Below are positions 23,893 through 32,795 of a stretch of 43,014 bases of DNA, one piece after another. Position 1 is the stretch's first letter. Every line of letters begins with the position of its first letter. Source of the stretch: Halobacteriales archaeon QH_6_64_20. Lineage in GTDB: Archaea; Halobacteriota; Halobacteria; Halobacteriales; Halococcaceae. A program made the position numbers and the translations under genes. A model generated the notes under the pieces. That model worked only from the letters and a program-made list of their open reading frames with translations. It was not told the origin of the DNA and made no database searches. The DNA is taken from positions 1-43,014 of the forward strand of contig PXQR01000091.1 in the NCBI GenBank assembly GCA_003021235.1, read 5' to 3'.

Positions 23893-26346
23893 ATGGTCGC
23901 CTTCACGCCGACGGTCTTAGTGGTGCTGGCGATCGTTCCGATCGCGCTGGCGCTGGCTGCCGTCGCGTGGCGACGGCGCAACGAACCGGCGGGGAAACCG
24001 GTCGTGTTCTATCTGTTAGCTCTCGCCGCCGGCACGACGACGTACGGACTCGAACTCGGCACCGCCGACCTCCGGACGAAGTTTCTCCTCGTCGGGATCA
24101 GCCTCGTGTTGATGTCGCTGTTCACCGGCGCGTGGGTCTGGGTCGCGCTCGCGTACACCGGCCGGAGCCGCTTTACGAACCGTCGGACCGCGGCGCTGTT
24201 AGCCGTCGAACCGGTGCTCGTCGCGACGGCGGGGGCACTCCCGCCGCTCCGGTCGACGATCTACGAACTCCCCGCGTCGGGCGGGGTCGGGTCGATGGGA
24301 TCGATCGGCGGCGAAGCCGGCCTCGTTCTCGTCTCCCATTTCGTCTATCAGTTGGCGTTGATGTTCGTCGCCACCGTGTTGTTCGTCGGGCTGTTCGTGC
24401 GCTCGCGTCACCTCTATCGGGTACAGGCAACCGCCCTGCTCGCCGCCGCCCTCGCCCCGTGGCTGGCGATCATCGTCCCGACGTTCGACCTGTTTACTGC
24501 CTTCGACGTCTCGGTCTTCGCGTGGTTGCTCGCCGGCGTTGCGATCACGGTTGCACTGTTCCGGGTGAAGGTCCTCGACCCGGTACCGGCGGCCCACGCC
24601 TCGATCGTCGAGGAGATGGGCGACGGCGTTCTCGTACTCGACGCCGAGGACCGCATCGGCGATTTCAACCCCGAGGCGACGCGCCTCCTCGGCGTCGATA
24701 CGGAGCGTATCGGCGCGCCGATAGCGGACGTCTTCGAGCGATGGGAGTCGCTCGATCGGGACGACCCCGACGCGTGGCACGAGACGGCGATCGAGCGTGA
24801 GGGTACGAGGCGATACCTCGAAGTCCAAGTGTCCCCCTTCTTCGATCATCACGACCGGCGTATCGGCCGACTTCTCGTGCTTCGGGACATCACCGAGCGA
24901 AAGCGCCGCGAGGAGACCCTGGCGCGCTACAAGACCGTCTTCGAATCGATACAGGATCGGGTGTTCGTGCTCGACGACGCCGGACGGTTCGTACTGGCCA
25001 ATGACCCCCTCGGAGCGTTGCTCGGCATCGACACCGACGCTCTCCTCGGAAAGCACCTCTCCGTAGTGGTGGCCGACGACGATCTCGAACTGACGCCCGA
25101 AGCCGGGGCTCGAAGCGGGGACCGGGACGGGAGCGAGAACTACGAGAGCCCGGTCGAAGTCACGATCGAGACCCTCGCGGGCGAAGCGATTCCCTGCGAG
25201 ATGCGTCTAGCCCCGGTTTCCCTCCGGGACGTCGAGGGTACCGTCGGCGTCGTTCGAGACATCCGTCGGCGGAAACGCGTCGAGCGCTCGCTCCGGGAGA
25301 CCACCGAGCGCTTCGAGACGCTGGTCGCGGCCTCGCCGCTCGCTATCGTCGCGGCCGACAGTGCGGGAGTCGTCGAGGCGTGAAACCCCGCCGCCGAGGA
25401 GCTGTTCGGCTGGGATGCCGAAGCGGTCGTCGGCGAGCGACTACCCGTCATCCCCACTGAACACCGCGATGAGATCCGCGAGCGCCACGAACGGGTGTTA
25501 GCCGGCGAGCGGATCACCGGCGCCGAGACTTCGCTGTGCCGAAAAGACGGGTCCCGAGTCGAAGTCGGCCTTTCGATCGCGCCCGTTCACGACGACGGCG
25601 GCGAGGTCAACGGGAGCGTGTCGGTTATCGCCGACATCACCGATCGCATCGAGCGCGAGCGCCGGCTTCGGCGACAGAACGAGCGCCTGGAGGAGTTCGC
25701 CGGCGTCGTGAGCCACGACCTGCGCAATCCGCTCGGGGTTGCCTCGGGCTGGCTCCCGATCGCCGTCGAGACCGGAAAGGACGAACACGCCGAACGCGTC
25801 GAGAGGGCCCTCACCCGTATGGACGAACTCATCGACGACCTCCTGGTCCTCGCGCGGGAGGGCGAGGCCATCGGCGAGACCGAACCGGTCGATTTCGAAG
25901 GCACACTCCGAGCGGCCTGGAAGAGCGTCGGGAGCGACGCGGCGACGCTCGACGTGCTACCGGGAGTACCCGAAACCGTCGAGAGCGACCGGAGCCGGCT
26001 AACCGAACTGTTCGAGAACCTCTGCCGGAACGCGATCGAACACGGCGGCGAGGGCGTGACCGTCACCGTCGGCGCTACGCAAGCGGGCTTTTTCATCGCC
26101 GACGATGGTCCCGGCATCCCCGACGGCGAGCGCGGGGCGGTCTTCGAGTCGGGGTACTCGACCACCGCCGACGGCACCGGGTTCGGACTGGCTATCGTTT
26201 CGCGCATCGCCGAGGCCCACGGCTGGACGGTCACGGCAACCGAGAGCGAAAGCGGCGGCGCACGCTTCGAGTTCGCCGGCGTGGCCGGGAGCGATCCCGA
26301 CTCCCCCGAGCTATCGGCGACGGACGAGCCACCCGGCAACGGCTGA
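23893..26346 (+). pseudogene. Multi-PAS sensor histidine kinase broken by an in-frame TGA
   Basis: One continuous frame of 817 codons with a single internal stop, TGA at 25381-25383 (codon 497). Codons 1-225 encode a seven-helix membrane sensor (7TMR-HK type), then PAS domains at ~240-345 and ~355-470, a third PAS from ~475 to 595, HisKA with phospho-acceptor VVSHDLRNPLG near 604, and HATPase with NLCRNAIEHGG, DDGPGIPDGE and GTGFGLAIVS. The stop falls in the third PAS where the text reads VVEA-stop-NPAAEELFGW; PAS domains commonly have Trp there (VEAWNPAAE), and TGG to TGA needs one change. Codon use is unaltered after the stop. Read literally, the window encodes a receptor fragment (23893-25383) and a detached kinase fragment (possible start near 25495). 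The start ATG at 23893 is used because upstream codons lack membrane character. No cognate response regulator is adjacent. Confidence 0.88.
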
Positions 26347-26405
26347 ACGGCGTGTCGACGTGCCGACGCGTAAGCGGACAGCACCGGGGGTTCCGACGAT
26401 CACGA

Positions 26406-28244
26406 TCAGGAGTGGGCGTAGTACGCGATCGTCCGATCCGTCCCTCGGTCCCCCTCGTGTTCCTCGCCGGCATCGCCCGTCCCGTCGTCCGTATCGCCGT
26501 TACTCGCCCCGTTTCGTCCCCGTTCCTGGGCGTCGATCCGCGCGAAGCCGACACGTTCGAACTGCACTTTCTCACTCGGTTCGTACCGCTCGATGCCCGG
26601 TTCGGCCCGGCCGTGGACGTCTCCCTCGGGGGTCCGAAGGAGTACCGGACGGCTCTCGTCGGCCGGCACCCAGTGGATTACTGGTACTCCCTCCTCGCGG
26701 ACGACGTCGATGTCCGTACCTATAAACTCGAAGGCGTTTCTGGTGTGGCGCACACACCCCAGGCCCTTGAGCCAGACGCGCTCGCCATTGGAGGGGACGT
26801 CCTCGCTCTCGATGCAGACCGCTCCGCCCACCGGGATCTCGCGTACGCCGCGCTCGTCGTGGTTGGGGTGGACCGGAGGTTCGCCGGTGGTCGGACTCCC
26901 GATGACGGTCTTTTCGACGCCGTCGCGGACGAGGAAGGCCCGGTCGGCCTCGTCGTCGATCCGTTCCCGGTTGGCAGCGTAGATCGCGCTCATCGACAGG
27001 TCGGCGTCGTTCGTCGACGTCCCTAATCCGACCATCGCTTCGGTGATCGCTTCGCCCTCGATGCCTCGCCGCCGGAGGCTCGCAAGCGTCGGGGCTCGTG
27101 GATCGTCCCAGCCGTCGAGATCGCCGGCCTCGATTAGCCCCTTGATCCGCGACGTGCTCATCGGAACGTCGTAGGCGTCGATTCGGATCCGACCCCAGTG
27201 GATTACCTCGGGGTACTCCCAGTCGAAGTAGTCGTAGAGGAACCGCTGGCGTTTCGCCGAGTCCTGCAGGTCGATCCCACGGATGATGTGGGAAATCGAC
27301 GTGAGATGGTCGTCGATCCCCGACTGGAAGTCGAGCAACGGCCAACAGCGGAACTCGCTCGCCGCCTCGCGGGGATGGGGCGTGTCGATCACTCGAAAGG
27401 CCACCCAGTCACGGAGCGCCGGGTTCGGGTGGGTGATGTCCGTCCGCACCCGGAGCACGCGCTCGCCGGGGTCGGTCTCGCCTTCGATCATCGCGTCGAA
27501 CTCCGTGCGGGAATCGCTCACCGCCTTCTCGCGGTGCGGACAGGGTTCGCCGGCGTTTTTCAGTTCGGAGAACTCGGCGGCCGAACACGAACAGGTGTAC
27601 GCCCCCCCGCGATCGATGAGTTCGCGGGCGTACTCGTAGTACGTCGGCAGGCGATCGGACGCCCGGATCACCTCGTCGGGTTCGAACCCCAGATAGGTTA
27701 TCGCATCGCGGATCGCGTCGTATGCCTCCAAGTCGGGACGTTTGGTCTCAGGGTCAGTATCGTCGAAGCGACACAGCATCCAGCCGTCGTACCGGGTCTT
27801 GTAGGTGCCGATCACGGCGGGCATGCGAGCGTTGCCGAGGTGCCACGGTCCATTGGGGTTCGGCGCGAGACGCATCCGGACTTCCTCGTCTTTCTCTCCG
27901 TTCTCGCCGTCCTCGCTCTCCGCGACGTCCGGGAGGTCCGGAAGCGAGCGCTCGTCGCCGTCGCTCCCGGCCTCGGCGGCTTCGGCTTCGAGCGCCGCGA
28001 GGCGATCGGGCGCGAGCGCTCCGAGGCGTTTCTCCTGACCCTCGCTGTCGAGGTCGGACACCCGATCCGTAACCGGGCCGGCGACCTCGGGGACCGCGTC
28101 ACCGTGCTCGCGAAAGTCGGGGTTTTCGCCCATCAGCGAGCCCATTATCGCGCCGACCTCGGCCGTCCCGTCGTGTTTGAGCGCGTTCACGAGCGCGTGG
28201 ACCTCGGCTTCGTGTTCGATCCGCTCGCGTAACTCCTCATCCAT
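26406..28244 (-). CDS. gltX: Glutamyl-tRNA synthetase, archaeal type
   Basis: A 612-residue class I aminoacyl-tRNA synthetase that attaches glutamate to tRNA-Glu and, in archaea lacking GlnRS, to tRNA-Gln. Residues ~1-125 are the archaeal N-terminal helical part (MDEELRERIEHEAEVHALVN) followed by an Asp/Glu-rich linker. The catalytic HIGH motif reads HLGN in LAPNPNGPWHLGNARMP near 135, and the KMSKS loop is MSTSRIKG near 361. The C-terminal anticodon-binding beta barrels end in an acidic, His-rich tail. Start at 28244 is chosen because 34 upstream codons are Arg-rich and unlike the family. GluRS is usually essential, so the reading frame is expected to be intact, and it is. Confidence 0.93.
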   Translation of the reverse strand: MDEELRERIEHEAEVHALVNALKHDGTAEVGAIMGSLMGENPDFREHGDAVPEVAGPVTDRVSDLDSEGQEKRLGALAPDRLAALEAEAAEAGSDGDERSLPDLPDVAESEDGENGEKDEEVRMRLAPNPNGPWHLGNARMPAVIGTYKTRYDGWMLCRFDDTDPETKRPDLEAYDAIRDAITYLGFEPDEVIRASDRLPTYYEYARELIDRGGAYTCSCSAAEFSELKNAGEPCPHREKAVSDSRTEFDAMIEGETDPGERVLRVRTDITHPNPALRDWVAFRVIDTPHPREAASEFRCWPLLDFQSGIDDHLTSISHIIRGIDLQDSAKRQRFLYDYFDWEYPEVIHWGRIRIDAYDVPMSTSRIKGLIEAGDLDGWDDPRAPTLASLRRRGIEGEAITEAMVGLGTSTNDADLSMSAIYAANRERIDDEADRAFLVRDGVEKTVIGSPTTGEPPVHPNHDERGVREIPVGGAVCIESEDVPSNGERVWLKGLGCVRHTRNAFEFIGTDIDVVREEGVPVIHWVPADESRPVLLRTPEGDVHGRAEPGIERYEPSEKVQFERVGFARIDAQERGRNGASNGDTDDGTGDAGEEHEGDRGTDRTIAYYAHS

Positions 28245-28318
28245 ATCCGCTACTACGACGCCACTCGCAAAACACCGCCGGATTGCCGACCGTCGACGCT
28301 CGGCGACGAGTCCGCTGT

Positions 28319-28430
28319 CAACCGCCGATTGCCGATTGGCGATCACCGATCGCCAGTTACCGGCTATCGACTACCGACCAGCGACTACCGACCGCAGGCC
28401 GCAGGTCGCAGATCGCGGACCGCGGGCCTC
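28319..28430. repeat. Degenerate heptad tandem array, ~16 units
   Basis: Read from 28319 in 7-bp steps: CAACCGC, CGATTGC, CGATTGG, CGATCAC, CGATCGC, CAGTTAC, CGGCTAT, CGACTAC, CGACCAG, CGACTAC, CGACCGC, AGGCCGC, AGGTCGC, AGATCGC, GGACCGC, GGGCCTC. Adjacent pairs show a stronger 14-bp period (CGACTACCGACCAG is nearly repeated in the next 14 bp). The array fills most of the gap between gltX and the downstream-transcribed small gene. It has no dyad symmetry as a whole and no open frame with haloarchaeal composition. Confidence 0.65.
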
Positions 28431-28469
28431 CGGCACGGTCCGGTCGTTCACGCGATCGGTAGCGAACCG

Positions 28470-28709
28470 TTAGGGAACGTCGGTGACCCGGATCACCTCG
28501 TCGGTCACTTCGGTAATTCGGTTCTCGTGGAGCGCTGCGGGACGCCTGCCGGCGTCGCCGACGCCTAAGCGTACCCGAAGCTTCGAGACGAGCCCCGGTT
28601 CGGGGTCGATGTACGCGGTGCCCTGGTCGATCTCGGCGACGATGCCCAACTCCATGCCTACGGTGTCGACGACGAGCTTTCCCAGGTCGTCCTCGTCGAT
28701 TTTCGCCAT
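28470..28709 (-). CDS. PRC-barrel-like small protein
   Basis: A 79-residue acidic protein, MAKIDEDDLGKLVVDTVGME..., with the pattern of a small beta-barrel: DLGKLVVDTVGMELGIV, then TAYIDPEPGL and SKLRVRLGV. This suits the PRC-barrel fold found in haloarchaeal proteins of unknown role. TATA element GGTATATGC (28735-28743 on the minus strand) lies ~28 nt upstream of the ATG, so the mRNA is probably leaderless. The extended frame upstream crosses that promoter and was rejected. It is on the same strand between idsA and gltX. Confidence 0.65.
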   Translation of the reverse strand: MAKIDEDDLGKLVVDTVGMELGIVAEIDQGTAYIDPEPGLVSKLRVRLGVGDAGRRPAALHENRITEVTDEVIRVTDVP

Positions 28710-28734
28710 AGTGGCTTCGGAGAACAGCGGCGCG

Positions 28735-28743
28735 CATATACCT
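28735..28743 (-). promoter_or_regulatory. TATA box for the PRC-barrel-like gene
   Basis: On the minus strand GGTATATGC, ~28 nt upstream of the ATG at 28709. It is within the short gap to idsA and sets the start of the gene. Confidence 0.5.
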
Positions 28744-28782
28744 GCCGGCATCGGAACAACAGTCACGACGGCTGAGGAGCGA

Positions 28783-29895
28783 TCAGAACTCGCGTTCGAC
28801 GAGGAACTCCGCGATCCCGCCCAACAGGTCCTTCGCTTCGCCGTCGGGAACGGCTTCGAGGTTCGCTTTCGCGCTCCGGACGAACGATCCGGCGGTCCCG
28901 CGGGCGTACTCGATACTGCCGGCGTCCTCCAATCGCGTGAGCGCGGTGTCGAGCGTCGCGTCGTCCTCGTCACCGAGTCCGCCGCTCGCGAGCAGATCGT
29001 CGACATTGACGCCGCGCTTGTGAGCGTGGATCGTGATCAGCGTCCGCTTGCCCTCGATCAGGTCGCTCCCGCGTTGTTTGCCCAACTGCGTGCTCGGGGT
29101 CGTCAGGTCGAGCACGTCGTCTTGGATCTGAAAGCCCCGCCCCATATCGAGCCCGTAATCGTACAGCGCCTCGATCGTTTCCTCGTCCGCACCCACTAAT
29201 ATCGCCGGCACGCTCGCGGCCGTGGCGTACAGTACCGCGGTCTTTCGCTCGATCATCCGCAGGTATTCCGGAATCGAGACGTCCGCGCGGGACTCGAAGG
29301 CCACGTCCATCGCCTGGCCCTCACAGATGCTCGTACATGCGCGGGCGAGCGTCCTGAGTGCCCGGACGCTCCGGTCGGGCGGCGCGCCGCTCTCGACCAT
29401 CAGTTCGAACCCCTTCGCGTAGAGCGTGTCGCCGGCGAGGATCGCCGTCTCGACGTCGTACTCGCGATGGACCGCGGGCACCCCCCGGCGGAGGTCGTCG
29501 TCGTCCATGATGTCGTCGTGGATCAGCGTAAAGGACTGAATGACCTCGATGGCCGCCGCTGCGGTCATGAGATCGATCGTCCCGCTGCCGTTCGCTCCGC
29601 TCGCGTCGCCTCGCCCGCTCCGGACGCCGCCGGGGTTGCTGTTCTCGCCCGCGAGCGTCGGGAACCGCCGATAGTCCTCCGAGTCCTGCGAGAGGGGGTC
29701 GGTCTCACAGAGCGCCTCGGCGACGAGCAACGAGACCGTCGGGCGGAGCCGCTTCCCGCCGGCGTCGAGGATGTATCTCGACGCCTGGTAGAGCCGTTCG
29801 GGCTCGTCGATCGGCAGGTCGGTTTCGATGGCCTCGTCGACCCGCTCGCGTCGGGCTTCGATCGCTGTCGTGACGGCCTCTCGCGGGGCGGTCAT
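28783..29895 (-). CDS. idsA: Geranylgeranyl/farnesyl diphosphate synthase
   Basis: A 370-residue trans-isoprenyl diphosphate synthase. It condenses isopentenyl diphosphate with allylic diphosphates to make C15/C20 chains for archaeal ether lipids. First Asp-rich motif LIHDDIMDDDD near residue 128 and second FQIQDDVLD near 258 bind the diphosphate through Mg2+; GGKRLRP near 46 is also conserved. An insertion with Gly/Asn/Ser/Arg (residues ~80-105) is not typical. The gene belongs to a run with rnj, ipk and mvk that is conserved in haloarchaea. Its start overlaps a 30-codon ORF upstream by ATGA. Confidence 0.9.
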   Translation of the reverse strand: MTAPREAVTTAIEARRERVDEAIETDLPIDEPERLYQASRYILDAGGKRLRPTVSLLVAEALCETDPLSQDSEDYRRFPTLAGENSNPGGVRSGRGDASGANGSGTIDLMTAAAAIEVIQSFTLIHDDIMDDDDLRRGVPAVHREYDVETAILAGDTLYAKGFELMVESGAPPDRSVRALRTLARACTSICEGQAMDVAFESRADVSIPEYLRMIERKTAVLYATAASVPAILVGADEETIEALYDYGLDMGRGFQIQDDVLDLTTPSTQLGKQRGSDLIEGKRTLITIHAHKRGVNVDDLLASGGLGDEDDATLDTALTRLEDAGSIEYARGTAGSFVRSAKANLEAVPDGEAKDLLGGIAEFLVEREF

Positions 29896-29984
29896 TGCCG
29901 CTCAGCTCCCCCGGTCGTTTCCCCGATCGCGATTCGGTCGCCGCGTTCACGCTCGGTTCCGAGCGCCGACTGGCCCGTCCCCAT
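29892..29984 (-). CDS. Possible 30-codon ORF between rnj and idsA
   Basis: ATG at 29984 opens MGTGQSALGTERERGDRIAIG, ending in a TGA that overlaps the idsA ATG as ATGA. It starts just after the rnj stop codon (5-nt gap), so it fills the space exactly as a coupled translation unit would. The composition is moderately acidic and coding-like, but the length is too short to judge. It may be a real small protein or simply a translated leader of idsA. Confidence 0.35.
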   Translation of the reverse strand: MGTGQSALGTERERGDRIAIGETTGGAERQ

Positions 29985-29989
29985 ATCGC

Positions 29990-31336
29990 TTACTCCGTGA
30001 GCTGGATCACGTTGCCGTTCCGAGAGACGTGGACGTCGCGGTCGAGTTCGTAGCCCTCGCTCTCGGCGAGGTCGACGTAGTTCGCGACGTGCTGGAGGTC
30101 CTGATGGGCTGGAATGACGTGCTGGGGCTGAAGCGTCGTGAGCATCTCGTATAGCCCCTCGTCGGAGAGGTGGCCCGAGACGTGAACGTCGTCGTAGATC
30201 CGTGCGCCCTGCATGCCGAGCAGTCGCTCGGACTGGTAGCGCTGGCCCTCGTTCGTGGGTTCGGGGATGATCCGCGCACTGAATATCACCTTGTCGCCCG
30301 GATCGAGTTCGTACGGCGTCGTGCCCCGTCCCATCCGGGTCAACATCGCGCGCGGCTCGCCCTGGTGGCCCGTGACGATCGGGAGGTAGTTCTCCTTCCC
30401 TTCGTTCATGATGCGCTTGAAGGTTCGATCGACCGACCGGCGGTGGCCGAACATGCCCAGATCGCCGGGGAACGAAACGAAATCGAGGCGTTCGGCGGTG
30501 CCCGAATACTTCTCCATCGACCGGCCTAACAGAACCGGCTGGCGGCCGATGTCCGCCGCGAACTCGACGAGGCTCGTCACGCGGGCAATGTGGCTCGAAA
30601 ACGTGGTCGCGACGATCCCGCCGTCGTAGTCCTCCATGCTGTACATCACGTCCTGGAGGTGTCTGCGAGCGACCGACTCGCTGGGCGTCCGGCCTTTACG
30701 CCCGGCGTTGGTACAGTCCTCGATGTAACAGAGCACACCGTTACCCTCCCGGGCGATCTCGCGAAAGCGATCCATGTCGAACGGATCGCCCAGGACCGGA
30801 TCGTGGTCGATGCGCTTGTCGAGGCCGTAGACGACCGCGCCCTCGGGCGTATGCAGAACGGGATTGATCGCGTCGATGATCGAGTGGGTGACGTTGACGA
30901 ACTCGAGTTCACACTGATCGCCGATCCGCGTCGTCTCGCCGGCTTCCATCGCGACGAGTTCGTTGTTCGTGCCGAACTTCTCTTCACTGCTCATCTGCTC
31001 GCGCACGAGTTCGATGGTGTAGGGGGTCGCAGTGATCGGCGCGTCGTAGCGGTGAGCGAGTTTGCTGAGCGCGCCGATGTGATCGAGGTGGCCGTGGGTC
31101 GGCACGATGGCTTTGACCTCGCCGTCCAGTTTCGACATGACCCGATCGTCGGGGATCGCCCCGATGTCGATCAGGTCGAGACTGTGCATCCGTTCGGTTT
31201 CGACGTTGTCGTGGATCAGCACCTGCGAGAGATTGAGGCCCATATCGAAGATGACGACGTCGTCGCCCGCCCGAACCGCCGTCATCTGTCTGCCGACCTC
31301 CTCGTAGCCGCCGATCGTCGCGATTTCGATTTCCAT
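29990..31336 (-). CDS. rnj: Ribonuclease J homologue
   Basis: A 448-residue beta-lactamase-fold metallo-RNase beginning [20 protein letters not shown]. The Zn-binding motif [11 protein letters not shown] (near residues 78-88) is intact, with further ligands in NVTHSIIDA and GHLSDEGLY-type C-terminal motifs of the beta-CASP group. Haloarchaeal RNase J proteins are 5'-to-3' exo-RNases in mRNA decay. The start at 31336 is chosen because the upstream 22 codons are atypical. It lies between a small membrane protein gene and idsA on the same strand. Confidence 0.88.
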   Translation of the reverse strand: MEIEIATIGGYEEVGRQMTAVRAGDDVVIFDMGLNLSQVLIHDNVETERMHSLDLIDIGAIPDDRVMSKLDGEVKAIVPTHGHLDHIGALSKLAHRYDAPITATPYTIELVREQMSSEEKFGTNNELVAMEAGETTRIGDQCELEFVNVTHSIIDAINPVLHTPEGAVVYGLDKRIDHDPVLGDPFDMDRFREIAREGNGVLCYIEDCTNAGRKGRTPSESVARRHLQDVMYSMEDYDGGIVATTFSSHIARVTSLVEFAADIGRQPVLLGRSMEKYSGTAERLDFVSFPGDLGMFGHRRSVDRTFKRIMNEGKENYLPIVTGHQGEPRAMLTRMGRGTTPYELDPGDKVIFSARIIPEPTNEGQRYQSERLLGMQGARIYDDVHVSGHLSDEGLYEMLTTLQPQHVIPAHQDLQHVANYVDLAESEGYELDRDVHVSRNGNVIQLTE

Positions 31337-31533
31337 TGTCGTAGTCGTGGTCCGAGTGTGTGGCTCGTTCGTGCGTTCCGCTCCGAGCGCAGTCCCCGGC
31401 AACGGCGAGTAGCGGCAGCTGGCGAGTCACGAGCGGGTACTCGGAACTCGCCGGCCACCCCGACCGGTTCCGGGGCGGTTCCTCGGTTAAGACCTCTTAC
31501 TCACCCGAATGATATAAAGAGCGTGACTCGTCG

Positions 31534-31851
31534 CTACTGCCGGTCGGGACTGGTAGTGTCGTCGGGGCTCGGATCGGGAACGGCCTCGTTCGCGCTCTCA
31601 ACCCCACGCCTCGCGCCGTCGGCGATGATCTTGTACAGCACGCCGAACGATCCGGCGAGGACCACCAGACCGCCGACGAGCGCCAGCAGCCCGCCGACGA
31701 CCGCGAACACGACGTCGTTCCCACCCGTCCCGCCGGCCCCGACCGCACCGCCGATCCCGATGAGGACGGCACCGACGACGAACACGGCGACGAAGTAGCC
31801 GAGCAGAACGAACCCGTACTTGATACCGTCGAGAACACCTACGGCCGTCAT
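31534..31851 (-). CDS. Small membrane protein, unknown
   Basis: A 105-residue protein with two long hydrophobic helices: YGFVLLGYFVAVFVVGAVLI and FAVVGGLLALVGGLVVLAGS. The linker is Gly/Ala-rich (GGAVGAGGTGGNDV). The C-terminal ~35 residues are hydrophilic (GVLYKIIADGARRGVESANE...). It lies between ipk and rnj in the same operon direction; similar small haloarchaeal membrane proteins occur in this position. No family was recognised. Confidence 0.6.
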   Translation of the reverse strand: MTAVGVLDGIKYGFVLLGYFVAVFVVGAVLIGIGGAVGAGGTGGNDVVFAVVGGLLALVGGLVVLAGSFGVLYKIIADGARRGVESANEAVPDPSPDDTTSPDRQ

Positions 31852-31918
31852 GGCGGCCGGAGGCAGTCACGGGGGATAGTCGTTTCCCATGCTGGCGCTT
31901 CGGTTCCGCGCGACGCTC

Positions 31919-32713
31919 TCACGCCGAGAAACGATCGACGATCGTCCCTGGCGAACCGCCGGCGAGGAAGTCCTCCAGTTCGTCGAGGCCGAACACCGAC
32001 GCCGGGGCACGAAGCGAGAGCAGTCGATCGATCTTGCCGTACATCCCGCCGGTCACGTCGGTCGCCTCGCTCCCGCCGAGGTACCCGCTCGCCGCTTCGA
32101 TCGATTCGATCCGATCGACGACCTCCCCGTCGGCGTCGAGTACGCCGGGAACCGTCGAACAGAGCCCAACGCGATCGGCGTCGGGGCGATTGGCGAGCCG
32201 TACCACCAGTTCGTCGCCGCTCACGATCGTCGCGCCCTTCCCTTCCCGAGCGATGACGTCGCCGTAGAGCACCGGCACGAAACCCTCCGCGAGTTGTCTC
32301 TCCACCGTCGTCGAGAGCTCCAAAGCCCCCTTCGCGTCGCGTGCGGCGGCCGACAGGGGACCGACCGGAAGGGCGGGAACGCCACGGTCGTGCAGTCGGT
32401 CGAGCACGTAGCCGTTCAGGCGCTCCATCGCGTCGTGGATCGCGAGCACACCGGCGGCGTCGTGAGTTCCGGCGGTCGTCGAGACGCCGTGTTCGTCCGC
32501 GTGGTAGTGTCCGAAACTCCCCGCACCGTGGATCAGCACCAACTCGGCTCCGCCGTCGATAGCGGGCACACCCTCGACCGTCGTGGACGCGCTGTCGGTC
32601 CCGAGATGAGCACCGATAGCGTCGATCGCCCGGTCGAGCGAGTCGTCGTCGACGGTTTCGGGTTCCGTCTTGTCGGTGATGACGCTCCCACCGAGTTTGA
32701 GCACCAGCGTCAC
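31919..32713 (-). CDS. ipk: Isopentenyl phosphate kinase
   Basis: A 264-residue kinase of the amino-acid-kinase fold that converts isopentenyl phosphate to isopentenyl diphosphate with ATP. It starts with TLVLKLGGSVITDK, the Gly-rich phosphate-binding loop. LIHGAGSFGHYH near residues 58-70 carries the catalytic His of the family, and VTGGMYGKIDRLL is the nucleotide-binding C-terminal motif. It is the last step of the archaeal mevalonate variant used by haloarchaea. The GTG at 32713 is preceded by GGAGG about eight nt upstream; upstream frame extension (100 codons) overlaps mvk and is rejected. Confidence 0.9.
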   Translation of the reverse strand: MTLVLKLGGSVITDKTEPETVDDDSLDRAIDAIGAHLGTDSASTTVEGVPAIDGGAELVLIHGAGSFGHYHADEHGVSTTAGTHDAAGVLAIHDAMERLNGYVLDRLHDRGVPALPVGPLSAAARDAKGALELSTTVERQLAEGFVPVLYGDVIAREGKGATIVSGDELVVRLANRPDADRVGLCSTVPGVLDADGEVVDRIESIEAASGYLGGSEATDVTGGMYGKIDRLLSLRAPASVFGLDELEDFLAGGSPGTIVDRFSA

Positions 32714-32795
32714 GTCGGTTCCTCCATGGACTCGGTTCTCCCTGTCCGTCCGTCCGTCGTTCGTGTGCTCTCGATCTCCGGAAGTATCACGTGGT

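Noticed and set aside
25381-25383. Selenocysteine or Trp recoding of TGA
   Set aside because: No SECIS-like element was seen near it, selenocysteine is not expected in haloarchaea, and TGA is an ordinary stop in many genes here.
28319-28430. CRISPR array
   Set aside because: Units are contiguous 7-bp degenerate repeats with no spacers and no cas genes in the window.
30590-31798. 402-codon plus-strand ORF
   Set aside because: Antisense shadow of RNase J and the small membrane protein gene.
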